From Acanthochromis polyacanthus (lineage: Eukaryota; Chordata; Actinopteri; Pomacentridae), in contig NC_067123.1 in NCBI RefSeq assembly GCF_021347895.1, positions 37,001,571 to 37,065,570 of the forward strand: DNA of 64,000 nucleotides, read 5' to 3'. Within the stretch, counting starts at the first letter, position 1. Every line of letters starts with the position of its first letter. Position numbers and translations under genes: made by a program. Shown here piece after piece: positions 24,201 through 36,100 of the stretch. Under the pieces are notes generated by a model. It was not told the DNA's origin. It ran no database searches and saw only the letters and a list, made by a program, of their open reading frames with translations.

Positions 24201-25447
24201 CCTTGGCATTTGCAATTCATAGAACATGTTGTAATCCCTAATTAGCAGGCTTTAATTTTTCTAACAGGGAATGAGCTTTCGGTCAAATTAGAGGTTCCAT
24301 TAGGTTTTGATTCTCACCTCCAGCGACTGCTGTATGGGGGTAAATTAGTGCCAAGGAAACGATATCTCCAGCTAACGCGCGGTGCCAGGAAGATAACGGC
24401 ACTTTCAAAAATGCCAGGGACATTAGCATTCCTGTGCTGTGCAACGTGTGCGAGGTCTCAGTTTTCAAATCTAAAAAAAAAGAGGGAAAAAAAGAAAGAA
24501 ATTGCTGTTCGTCAGCGAAAATCCTCCTCCCCTCCTCCACCTCCTCTTCATTAGACAGTTCATCAGCAATCTATGGTCATATGGAATATTCATGAGCAGA
24601 GTCACGTTAATTTCTAAACATGCAGCAAAGGTTTATTTAGTTATTTAGGTTTCAGCCATATTTTCAAACTGGTGTCAACCTCATACTGTGCATTTATATT
24701 TAGAGAAAGGGAGAGAGCGCTTTCAGAACATGATGCTTTCCCTGCTTAATGAGGACTCGTTCCCTCCCAGCGTTGCCTCCTCAACCTGAGCACAGAGCCG
24801 GAGGTTTGCCGCTCTGCCGACGCCTGCTCACACGCTTGTATGCAAATATACAGTTTTCAATCAACCTTGTGGTTCATTCTGAGCCGTTCGATACAGGTCT
24901 GGCCTTCTGGAAGGTAATTTATCCAGAATTCTTTTGACCCACGAGGTCAGCGGGTGGAATGACACCCTTAATCACTAACCTCCCCTCGGTGCCGACGATG
25001 ACAGAGGGAGGTCACCAAAAGTAAACTGGCTCAGAGTTTGTATTTAAATAAGCAGCTGATGGTGGTGTAATGGCTGAGTCATCCAACCACTGGTGATTAT
25101 ACAATAAAAGCATGTGTGTGTGGAACTTAAACAGGCAATTTTGTATTATACCGTAATAACACGCGCGCTGACCTAAAGCTGTTGCTGCTCATTAACTCAC
25201 CGGTTGTCGTCTTTGCACAGGCGGGAAAAAACTCAAGCAGGTGTCTCTGAAAGAATCTCAGGTCAGTTAACACTGTGCTGAGAATAAGACACTGCAATGT
25301 TTGTTACACGGTAAAGACTGTCTAGATTGGCACAGGCACTAATGAGGCAATTAAAACTGAGCAGACCCAACTTGAAATTCAACACTTTATACATATGTGT
25401 TGTGTTGTTGTATTGCTTCCATACCAAAATGGAACAAATGGAAGATA
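21231..25447. other. unique intron sequence, candidate regulatory DNA
   Basis: No gene found. A G run (23015-23029) lies in a purine-rich stretch (22930-23180). The part at about 23850-24440 is repeat-free, of mixed composition and rich in homeodomain and GATA-like motifs (CCTAATTAGCAGG, GTAATGTAAATTGG); it looks like candidate enhancer DNA. None of the short frames has a recognisable domain. Confidence 0.4.
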
Positions 25448-25449
25448 TA

Positions 25450-25861
25450 CAGCGCCCCCCCATAATTAATGGCACCCCTGGTTAAGATGTGTTGAAAGCA
25501 TTAGAATAAATTCAATTTTTATTACAGAAGCATACTCTCACACTAAAAATTGTAGAAAAATGTATTAAAGGAGAATATTAGGTGCTGTTTTGTTGGCAAA
25601 AGGGGGTTGTGCAAATTATTAACATCAGGGGTGCTAATAATTGTGGCACATATGATTTGATGTAAAAGAATTTATTTTTAATGTGTGATTTTTTTTTATT
25701 TTTTATTTTTTTTCCCCCAATGAAAAAATGCACTTGAATTAAAGGTTGGATTGTCCTCTTTTTTTCCATTGTGGTCCTATATTATTTAGGAAAAAAATGG
25801 ATTTATCAGAAGCTAAAGAACACATCTTAACCAGGGGTGCCAATAATTACGGAGGGCGCTG
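25450..25861. mobile_element. Tc1/mariner-type MITE
   Basis: The 412-bp element has about 45-bp inverted repeats: CAGCGCCCCCCCATAATTAA at the left and TAATTACGGAGGGCGCTG at the right, continuing inward through GGCACCCCTGGTTAAGATGTGTT and its complement. TA dinucleotides flank both ends (25448-25449 and 25862-25863). An internal AGGGGTGCTAATAATTGTGG around 25627 resembles the end repeat, so the element carries an extra sub-terminal copy. It has no coding capacity. Confidence 0.9.
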
Positions 25862-25863
25862 TA

Positions 25864-26516
25864 CGTTGTGGATTTTGAGCCCCAAAAACTTGCCGTCAGC
25901 TAGAAAATGACATTTATCAGCGCCAGAAACTGTGAAAACAGAAATAACTTGCAGTTTTTCAACTTTCACATGATCCTTGAGTTACTCATCTCTGCTGTTC
26001 CATTACATTACAAAAATAAAATCTAATCCAATCGTAAAACCATGATCAAAATTCTAAATCTCTCGTTTAAAAATTCACCTCGTGTAAATTGTTTGCTCCA
26101 TCCAGGTTCTGTAAAAACAGAAGACGGTCTACACTCCTCACTGCAACTAGGAAGCCACTAGTTACTCAGCTGCACCTGACAATTACTTGACAAAAATTCA
26201 GGGATTTTTTAGCTTAACTAGATTGAGCTGCAGGCTGTGTTTAGACCATGGAGACCTAATAGAAATAGGTCATCTATTGCATGCGACTTTTACATTTTTG
26301 TGCAGTGACCAATTAGAAAAATGTTCTTGATTTCACTTTTTTTTTCATTTTTTTGAGAAAATGTGTAATCAAATTCACTTTAGCTTTTTCTTTTCTTTTT
26401 ATGATTAATGGCAGTAGAAGTGTGTTAGACACGTGTAAATGGTTGTGCTGTTTCCTTAGAGGACTAAAATGCTGCAGCACTAAAAAATGCCCAAAACTGC
26501 TTGGGGGTCAAAGAGG
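25864..26516 (-). mobile_element. TTAA-type element, family A copy 2 (decayed)
   Basis: Minus-strand blocks match the other family A copies: ACCTCTTTGACCCCCAAGCA at its start (about 26516), a CCTGCAGCTCAATCTAG block near 26225, and GATAAATGTCATTTTCTAGC near its end. The 3' end abuts the Tc1-type MITE at 25450-25861. Clean TTAA flanks are not preserved. Confidence 0.6.
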
Positions 26517-27727
26517 TTTCTGTCTTTATTACTTATATTGTAGAATAAAGGGCAGTGAAGCCCACACAAATAATTAAAATCTAAACTATAGCCAAGCCTG
26601 TTAATAGGACATACTGAAAACATCCTAATCTGACCATACTTAAGCTCACTACTTTGGCGTTTTGTTCATCTTTTTCATGTGGTTTTTCTGTTTTTTTTAA
26701 ATGTATTTAGACATTTTTGCCTTCACTTTTATAGACTTCACTTTTCCGTCATTGTCTCATTTTGCTCCTCTGGATTTTCGGCTCATCCTGCCTCGGGTGT
26801 TTCCTCATTGCGAATTTCTGGAATTTATTAGATTTATTTATGATAGTGTTTTATCACAGAGGGTGCATCATTTATCACATAATCATTTCCAGGAGGTAGG
26901 GAGTGTTGTTTTTATTGTTTTTCTTTGTTGTGTAAAGCGCTGTGTGGTACGTTATGTTTTATGAAAAATGACAGATTGATGTCTGACATTCAAGTGCTAG
27001 TAATTAGCATGTTCTTTATGTGGATTTTAAATGACAGAATGGCATGGAAGACCAGAGTGTGAGTTAATGCTCCACTTTTTTTATTTTTTTTTTACGTGTT
27101 TTTGTAGTTTAACCTCAGCTACACCTCAGCCACAGTTTATTTGCCCGAACCGCAGCCTTTTGATGATGTTAAAGAGGTGAAAAAAGTGTCTTTGAAGATA
27201 ATTTCTCAGAAAAAACTCCCGCAATGGGGTTGAAATATCAAGTTGTGAGCCCTTGAAAGAGGAACGCTCCGCCCTTTTCCAACTTTTACCACCAAGGTGC
27301 CCTTGAGCAAGGCAATAAACTTTTAATTACTCATGTGAGGCAGTTTAATGGCCAGCAGTACAGGACTGGTTTTACTGTGTGTGTAACCTTTCTCTCGTGT
27401 GAATTTAGGCCGCTGCTATAAAAATCCCCGTGTAAACAAGTCTAGATACCGAACAGCTAAAAAAACCCAACTTTATACTTTAGGTCAGAAACTGTGAGGA
27501 GGAATTCCACCTCGATGCTGTGTCATTCTCTGAGACACTCCAGCATCCAGTCATAAGCACTGACAGTTTATCTGAGCTGGAGCATCAGTCTCTGAGCAGT
27601 AAGACACCTCATCTCATACTTTAACTCACAAACCCAAATGCCAGATCTGCTGCTTTTCTTCCGTAAGCCGTGCGATTTAAACCAAGATGCACCGTAAATC
27701 CACTTAAAGATACTTTATGTCTCCCGT

Positions 27728-27779
<52 letters not shown>

Positions 27780-30700
27780 CTTTACACACAGCTCTGTTCA
27801 GCTTGACTGGAGATTCTCAATGAGGAAGTAATTGTAAAATTGTATTTACTATTGAGAAATTATGCAAATTTGCCACTTTTTCTTCAAAATGCATGTAGTG
27901 GAGTAATCATGACAAATTGATGAAAGTTTTGATTGGCGGAGAGATTTTTTATTTTTTTGGAATGCTGTTGAGTTATCAGTGATGTGCTTTTACAAAACAG
28001 CTAATCAACCAAAAACAAAAAAAAGTCTCTGTGCGACTTGAATAACATAATGTCTAACTAATCAAAGAAGAAAGGAGCCGCGCACACACATGCACACACA
28101 CGCCGAGACAGAAAAGCCGCTAACTGTGATTCCTCTCTGTAAAGCCCTGCAGGTGTGGTCCACTCCTCCTGCGCTGGCTATTAGCACAGCCTATCATTGG
28201 TATTCATTTCCCGCTCCTAATTCCCCCACAGTATTTTTTTTCCCTTCTCACTTGACAGAGGACCGTGGGTTAAACGCCGGGGGGAGCGCTTCATCACGAC
28301 TAGATCTGATCCAATTAAATACAGATTTAATCAGCCCCGCAGTCGGCGAGTGAATACGCAATGTGATCAGGCCATTGGTAACTGGAGGCCCAGCAGCGCC
28401 GACGCTGGTTTCCATCCCCGGCCCGGAAGATTGACTTAGTGGGTGACGAGGCACCTTGAACCTGTCTGACCTGTCAATTGAGCGCATCCACATATCTGCA
28501 GTTTCTTTTTTTTTAAACAAGTTGATTGCATGTCGAGGCTTAATTCTCTGCGGCGTCCTGCGTTCTGATGACCCCTAGCCTGCTGATTCAGTGTTGTGAG
28601 ATCCTGAGGTGGCTGCGGGAGATGTGCTGTTGATGCAAACACTCAGTTAATTAATGATTTATGGACTGGATTGTATCTGTGGCGAGCAGGAGCGCATAAT
28701 CTGCGGAGAGGTTACTTTGTCATGTACTGGTGGCCGCATTAGAAAGCATGGAGGAAAAAAGTAGTCCCTCCCTAAAGCCAGAGAAGGAAGATTTTACCTC
28801 CTCCTTCCCAAATGGCTGCAGCCGCTGATTGTTGAAACCTTTTACTCTGCAGAGGAAGCAGTCCTGTGATATGAAGTACAGCTCCCCAGTGCCCCATCAA
28901 AGTCCACTGTTGCTGTGTCACCTTCAGAGTTCCAAGGGAGGATTGTACATGGGGAGCTGCTGCAGAGCCTACTAATGAGAAGTCATTGGGAAACGGGTTG
29001 CTTTTTACCATAGCCCAATGTCTGGGGTCATTTTGCTCACGACCCAAGACTTAATTACAAATCCTGCTATTTAGTGTTTGGGTGTGTGTGTTTGTGGCTT
29101 CCAGTCTGGGCCCAGATATCGCTGTGAAAAATAGCAACTCTGGCTGTCACTCAAGTGTGTAACTGTAAATAAGTGCTGCCTGCCGGAGTTTAGCCACGTC
29201 CTACACAATGCAAACATGACGCACCGTGGCATTAAGTGCACTGTTTAGTGTCTGAACCAAATCCAACCTGGCAAGCACGTCGCCCTGGCTGGCGAATTGA
29301 ACAAGCTGGCGGTTTGTTCCTCGTCCAGCATGCCAGTCACTTATGTTAATGCAAACAAGTTCCCTCGTTTTCTGTCTCTTTAATGTTTACAGTGACGAAT
29401 GATGCGCTATCAGATCGCAGCCTCATATCCTGAGTGTCATTGGCATTCAAAGCAGGCCGCAACCTTTATTGGAAAAACGGCGGAACGAGATGCCTTTAAT
29501 TCTTCGCATTGTTGAGGAGAGCTTATCGCAGGCGGCTACATAGAAAAACCTGGAGTTAATGCAAAAATTAGATTTCATAGTATCTCCCAATGAAAGGTCT
29601 AAAGAGGTGTAATTTGTTAATTACTTCATGAAATGATTCCATTTTATTACAGTGAGCGTTTGAGCCACATCCTGCCCCTGGGATGGCCATCTTTCACTCT
29701 TCCTCCACCTCAGATCAGTCGTCTTTAATTGCCTCTTGTGTTTGGGGGAAGACTCACCTCACTTGTTATTTCCACGCGTAAATGAGATGAGGGGAGAAAG
29801 GTTACCCGGAGCCCCACAAGACTGTGCGGTCCTTCAGGATGGTCGCCGCTCGCCCCCGCTGCACTCGGGTATCTCAAACAGAGCCGTGTTTGAAGTGCTC
29901 GGTTGGGTGCCTGCGCGTTCTGCACTCGGCTGAGCGTCGTGGTGCTTGTTTAACTGTGGCAGCCCCGCTCTAAGTTCCTCCTTTTGTATTTGCATACCGA
30001 ACAAACAGGAAATTGTGTTCATTTGTATGCAAATGTGTTTGTCCCCAAGGCTGGGATTTTGAATTAAAAGTTTTACCGTCCCATTAATTCCAAATTACAC
30101 ACAGGCACTGACATGGGCTCCTCCAGCCCGGCAGGGGGGTATCCGATTTGCCATCCAAACGCATCTCTGTCAGTTTAGCCTGTTTAGTTTGCCATCTGCG
30201 AAACGGAGTCGGAATTTGGATTTAATCTGGTCCACTGATTTGCAGATTGATCGCCTGCACCACGTTGCAATCTCCTCTTAATTATCCCGCGAAAATATGC
30301 AAAGATTTGGGTGTGATTGATATTCGGGAATACTGCGAGAGACAGACGTGAGGAGGCCTTGGAGTGGCTGACTGACAGGTTGTGAGGAGCATGGTGAATG
30401 AGGGGGAGGGGTGAAGGCCGTCCACCACGCCGATGTAGCACACCTCATCAGCCCGGCTCATTAAAATACATGTACAACCTCATGGAAAATGCATGACCCC
30501 GTCAATGACGTGTGGCATGTATGGCCTGATGCTGACAGTCAAGGTAATATGAAAAATTAGCACCTACGCATCCGCTTCTCAAAGGCCACCACAAAGGGCC
30601 TCGTCTTTATCATAATACTGCAGATGAAGCACTAGCATTGTACTGATTCAGTCGTTCACTGTATTGATTGTGATTAATGATTGAATACCTGTTTAGCCAT

Positions 30701-32685
30701 AGACGAGGTGATTGGCAGATAGACAGCTAGTGGCGCTCAAAATAATTAATGAGAGAGTCTGAGCCCAAGAAAAGATTAATTAATCAGACACAGGTGGGTC
30801 GATTGGATGAACTTATAGAAATATCACAACAAAGAAGTAAAGACTTTTTATTGGAAGCATTTGCCAGGCTTTGTTTATTTTTTTACAAGAAAAAGTCGTA
30901 GGCCAGTTGTAACTGGTAGTGTTCTTTTGTTCTCCTGTTTTCTTGTTTTACTGCTACTGCTATTAATTATTTATTGTGGTTTGTCCACGAATGGTTCGAG
31001 TCTTGTACTGTGGAGCTTGTACTTGTTCAGCAGTTGTACTTGTGCTCCAAATGCAGTGCGAAATATTTGGAGAATTGACCAAGACAAATCCACAAAAATA
31101 ACCTTTTCACTTGTCGCCGCTGGATGGACTGTAAATGAGCAAAAATGATCAGTTTTTGCAGACAGAGAAAAACAGACACACATACACACAACACTGTTTG
31201 GAAATTAATAATGCATGGAGCACATCTTGTACACATGCAGACTTTTGGCAGACATCTGATGTCTCTGTGTGATTAGCCAAGGGGGACACATCATTTTTGA
31301 CTCTCCAGCCGGAGAGTGATGGTGGCTGAGTGCTCGGATGCCAGGTTTGCTAATGAAAGGGCGAATTCTGGCTTTTGTGTCTTTTCAAAGACTTTTGCAC
31401 GGATTTTGTTCTTTGGAGGAGGTACAGTACCTTACCTGGAAGGAGCCATGACTTGTCAAAAAAAAAGGCAAAAGAACAGATGTAAAATCAGGAATGCCAT
31501 CTCAAATAGGGATATTCTTGTTGCTTGCGTTAAAAAAAAATCTCTTACTAGGGCTTAGTCGACTGGGTTTCACAGATTCAAGTAATGTTATTAGATTGAA
31601 AATATTTTCCCACTGATTTGTATAAATCTGGTCCTTGAGCTTCATCACTGTTGTGTCATTGAGGGTTGCAGAAAATTAGCAGCATGAAAGCCTTTTATAT
31701 TTTTTTTTTTACATTTTTGCTGTTTTGGTCTCTGGAAAATGCGCCTAAAGTCAAAAATAATCCTGCATTCCGTTGCTGTAGAAGGAGGCAAAGCTATATT
31801 TGAAAATAGATACATAAACGGGCTGTTTATTGAATAAAACTGAGCATCTTTCACCCTGCGTATAGCAATCTCCTCGTATTGAATGTGAGTGGGTAAGTGC
31901 TGCTAACACAAAATGTAGTTATTCTGGCAACACTTTATCTCAATATTAGAACAATATTCAGAACTAATCAAAGAAATTGACTCGCACGTTTCATGCAGTT
32001 GTTTTTTATTTGTACAGGGGGCAAAAAATCTGTGAAATTTATCAGAAACAGATGGAACCGGGATTGTTTTGCACCTGAACAAAACCATTTTTCAATCCTC
32101 AGATCTCCGTTTTCATTAACGAGACTGGCGCTGACGCTTTCAACTCACATCAGTCTGATTGCAAAGAGGATGCCTCGTTGTCAGACACCTTCCTGAAATT
32201 AATGTTAAAAAAAACAAAGAAAACTCTAAGTTGATATAAATACAAACACTGAGCTGCTACCATTCTATGAGGATTAATATCATGTTTATTATGCTTCCAC
32301 TGCGCGCTCAGAAATGCTCACACAAGTTAAAATAACGTGTCTTTGAACATTTGTGGGAGCATTATGATAAATAGTTTGGAGTGAATACTGCTGCATCATC
32401 CTTTCCTCGCTGTTTCAGAGGAGCTGCTGCCTCTGTACCATCTGTGACAGAAGCCGCCGCTTTGTAATGAGAGTTGTTGATATGTTTCTGTCCCAGTGGC
32501 ACTGAAACAAATTAGAGCCTGTTTATTGTACTTAGTGGACAAGGTGAATCTGAAACTGTGAGGGAGGGAAGCAGAGGAAGTAGCCGGATGAGTGTAGATG
32601 TTGCCAACTAGGGCTGCTAATTCTTAACTTATGATGTGTTCTGATGGAATTTAGATTAAAGGGCCTCTGTTTCTACGCTGTTTAA
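26517..32685. other. long unique intron stretch, candidate regulatory DNA
   Basis: No exon recognised. There is a CA microsatellite at 27731-27777. The stretches about 28100-28640, 29380-29720 and 30170-30480 are repeat-free, balanced in composition, and carry dense TAATTA/ATTAAT-type motifs next to CpG-containing words. They are the best candidates for conserved non-coding elements in this intron, though only a cross-species alignment could establish this. An AT-rich part (31550-32250) has nothing recognisable. Confidence 0.4.
27731..27777. repeat. (CA)n microsatellite
   Basis: About 23 uninterrupted CA units, the longest perfect dinucleotide run in the window. Confidence 0.97.
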
Positions 32686-33190
32686 CCCTCGTGTCGTCCT
32701 GCAGTTCAAAATTGACCCGTTTTAGTTTGAAAATGTGGGAAAAAAATACATATTTTCACAGTGAAACTTCTGATGTCCACATTTTCAACATTTTTGGGAA
32801 ATCTTTGAACATTTTTGGGGCAAAAAAAGAAATATTAAAAATGTTTCTTAAATGTTTCTCTCACATTTGAATTTTGCTGGATTTTGGTTGATTTCTTTTT
32901 TATTCTTAAAGAAAATAGAAGTTTTACTGATATATATGTAATCACTTTACACATTTTTAGGATTTTTTTGGATGATGTTTACTAATTTTTTAAAAAATAT
33001 TTACAAGAATTTTCTTGCCAAATTTGGGGGATTTTTTTAAAAATAAAACTTTTAAGGAATTATTAGAATTTTCTTCCTGAATGTTTTGCAAATTTTCTGA
33101 AATTTGGGGAATTTTTTGCTGAATTTTTTGATTTTTTTCAGAGAAGGAACCAATATTTTTTGGTGCCCGTAAATGAGGACAACAGGGGGG
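32686..33190 (+). mobile_element. TTAA-flanked MITE, family B copy 2
   Basis: The 505-bp copy is flanked by TTAA at 32682-32685 and 33191-33194. It starts CCCTCGTGTCGTCCTGCAG and ends GAGGACAACAGGGGGG. It aligns with 14763-15301 throughout but has lost the left arm of the internal palindrome (only GAATTTTGCTGGATTTTGGT remains near 32872). Non-coding. Confidence 0.88.
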
Positions 33191-36100
33191 TTAAGGAAAT
33201 GCACGCTGAAAATACAAGTTTTATTCAATCACAAGACAGAGCAAGTGACAGCTGATTAAAATTCATCAGAAAATAACTTGAGCTGCGCCTCAAAACTCGA
33301 CGCAAATCCACTGGCGACTGTTGAGCCGGTCGACTTTTTGTGCGATTCGCTCCTGACACTATTGTTCTGCTTTTGAATTAACTGTCACAGAGCACAATAT
33401 AGTCTGCAGTGTACATTTCCTGAGATGAGGTTTGCTGTCACAATTGCCACAAGTTATTACGAGTCATTCTCTCATGTGGAGAGTTTGGAGGAAACCTGCG
33501 TTGTAGGAAAATGCCTGATAAAGGCAGAGGCGAGGTTAGAGGAGGTGGCAGGAGAACGTGGTGGGAAACGTACCGGAGGCATTATCACAACCTGCCCCCC
33601 AAACGTGGGCGCCGTATCCGACGGTTATTAGCTGTGGATTGGGAGAATTGAATTAGTCTGACTTGTCTTTAAAAGCTCCCTGAGTCTGGTTGCCAAAGCC
33701 TTTCTGCTTTTCTGCCCGAGAGCCAGCGAGGGTCGGCGAGGGTCAGCGGGAGAGCGTGAGTGGGCAACAACCGGCAGTCACAGCCACTCAGAGACACCCT
33801 GGAGGGGGGAGAGGAGAGAGGCGACCACAGCTTGGCAGCTCCACTGGAGTCTGATAAGCTTTAATGGCACCGCCACAATGATTCACACCATGCGAGGCTC
33901 CGCACACGCACACACCTCCAGCAGCCTTGTGAGGAATAATTTCTGGACCCTGGATAAATTTGCAGTAGCAGGGAGTCTCTATTTACCAGTAATTGCATTT
34001 CTCTGCCCTCTTTCAGCCCTGCCTTCAAAAATGTTCTGTGCCTCAGGAAGTTGAAGGTGGCTAGGGAGAAAGCAACAGAACATGTTGTCGGCCTCACACG
34101 GCGCGCTGCACAAGCTGACAGCTTATAGGCCAATCTGTACCACGCATGAATACAAGCTGGGTGCCGCACATAACCTGTCACGCAGACACGCTGCATCATC
34201 TGCATTTCCTGAAAAACTCCTCAACCGAAGCAGAATATATTTAACATGTGCGTCTGCTCACCATACAATGGCTTAATTGATCCATTACTCACCATCAGAC
34301 GTGCAGCAGAACTGTATTGCGGTAAATGAAGATGTTTCAAATGCAACATCTGTATTCTCTGCAGCTGCCTGTTGGTTTTAAATTATGATAAACGGTCTGG
34401 ATATTTGGTTAATTTTTCATGGTGGAAGGGACTGAGCAAGGCTTGTGTGCTGGCACTGAGGGAATATGATAAAACTGCCCAGCATCCCTGGAAATTTAGC
34501 TCGTGTTGGATGATTCTGAGGAACATAATTTATATCCAGTGCCAGCATTCAGCGCCAGTATAGGAAGGGTAGATAAGAGACGAGACATAAGGGCGGATGA
34601 TTGTGAAGTGCATCTGGTTTTCATGCGGGTGTTTTTTTTTTTTTTTTCTTGAACCTTCCTGGCTTCAAACTGACTGTATTGGTCATAATCGCAGTCTTTA
34701 CCTATTCTGAAGGGTTTAGTCTAGCACTTCTCTAACAGAGGGGCATTTACTAGACGGATTTAAATGGTCTGAATAAAACACTCAGAAGTTGTGATATTCT
34801 AACTTTCAATCTATGCTAGGAGTTTAACTCACAAACTGCAGGAAGCTGAACCTCCCCATAATGCAGCCCAGCAGGGACTTTCATTAGAGGCACCCTGCTG
34901 GATAAACAGCCATGTCTTTTAGCAAGTCCTTTTCAAGAAAAAATCAAACCATTCACGGAAATGAATTGCAACATTTGAGAAGCAAGTGTGTTTTATCCAT
35001 CCATCCATCCACCCATCCATCCATCCATCCATCCACCCCCCCCCCCACCCCCCCCACTTCATCCTGCAGAGGATTGCAGAGGGCTAGAGCTTATCTCAGC
35101 TGACACTGGATGAGAAGAACTTCAGTGCAAAGGCAAAAAACAAATCAGTTTGCATTATTTTCTTTAGTTCTTTGGCTTTTGAGAGTTTGCCTACCAAAAT
35201 TCCAATAAATCTCAACTGTGTCCACTTCTCTAGAACTATAGAAATGGCTGAACAAGAAACGGCTGAATAAAGAAACAAGAGAACAGATACAAATACCTGA
35301 TAATGATAGTAAAAATTTAGACCAATGAAACTATGATAATTTTTAATACAAATTTGATCTTGCTTCCAGTCTTTTGCCCTGTAGTGTTTCTGGGTGTAGT
35401 CACAAATTTGCCCTTAGGTAATCTTGCGTATCCAGACCACTGTGTAGAATGGTCCGACTCCTCCTCATTATTGATCTGCTGTAGTGGAAAATAAACACTG
35501 TGCCTCGTTTACATTTCTTTGAACCGTTAACAATCATGCTGTGCAGTGCTAAGCAACAGTGTCTCTTTAAAATAGAGTCGAGGGAATTGTTTTGCTGGAA
35601 CATTTGCACACAGGGAGGTGAACACGGTCATTCAAACTGAAACTTCTCAGTAAAAAGGGGAAGTTCTGTCTTGTATCATCCAAACCACCATCAAATTTTT
35701 CATTTCCAGTGTAGTGGGCTGCTGATACAGTGGCTGGTGTTCCCTGTAGTGAAGGCGACTTTGAAAACAGTAACTGTAAATAGTGAAAGGGAAGGAGAAA
35801 GCCACGTAAAATATGCGGCCAATGGCAAGCTTATACCTGCAATCTCCATCTGGTGAGTCAGAGTGGCTCTTACAGGACAAATATAGTTGACCATGAACTT
35901 AATATATGCTCATCCTGGGTAAAAAGTGTTGCAAACATGAGAAAGTACCATCACAAAAAAAGAAAAAAATCAATAGTCTCAAACAACTACTTGAATAAAA
36001 CACCAAACTCTGTCCAGCTCCCTGCAGCCTGCAGTTTTTGAAGCTTCAGCTTCCCTACGTCTAAGAAAAGATCTGCTTCTTGTTAGTGGAAAAGCACTAC

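Noticed and set aside
34995..35056. Regular short repeats as a possible CRISPR-like array
   Set aside because: Simple ATCC microsatellite without spacers, in a vertebrate genome.
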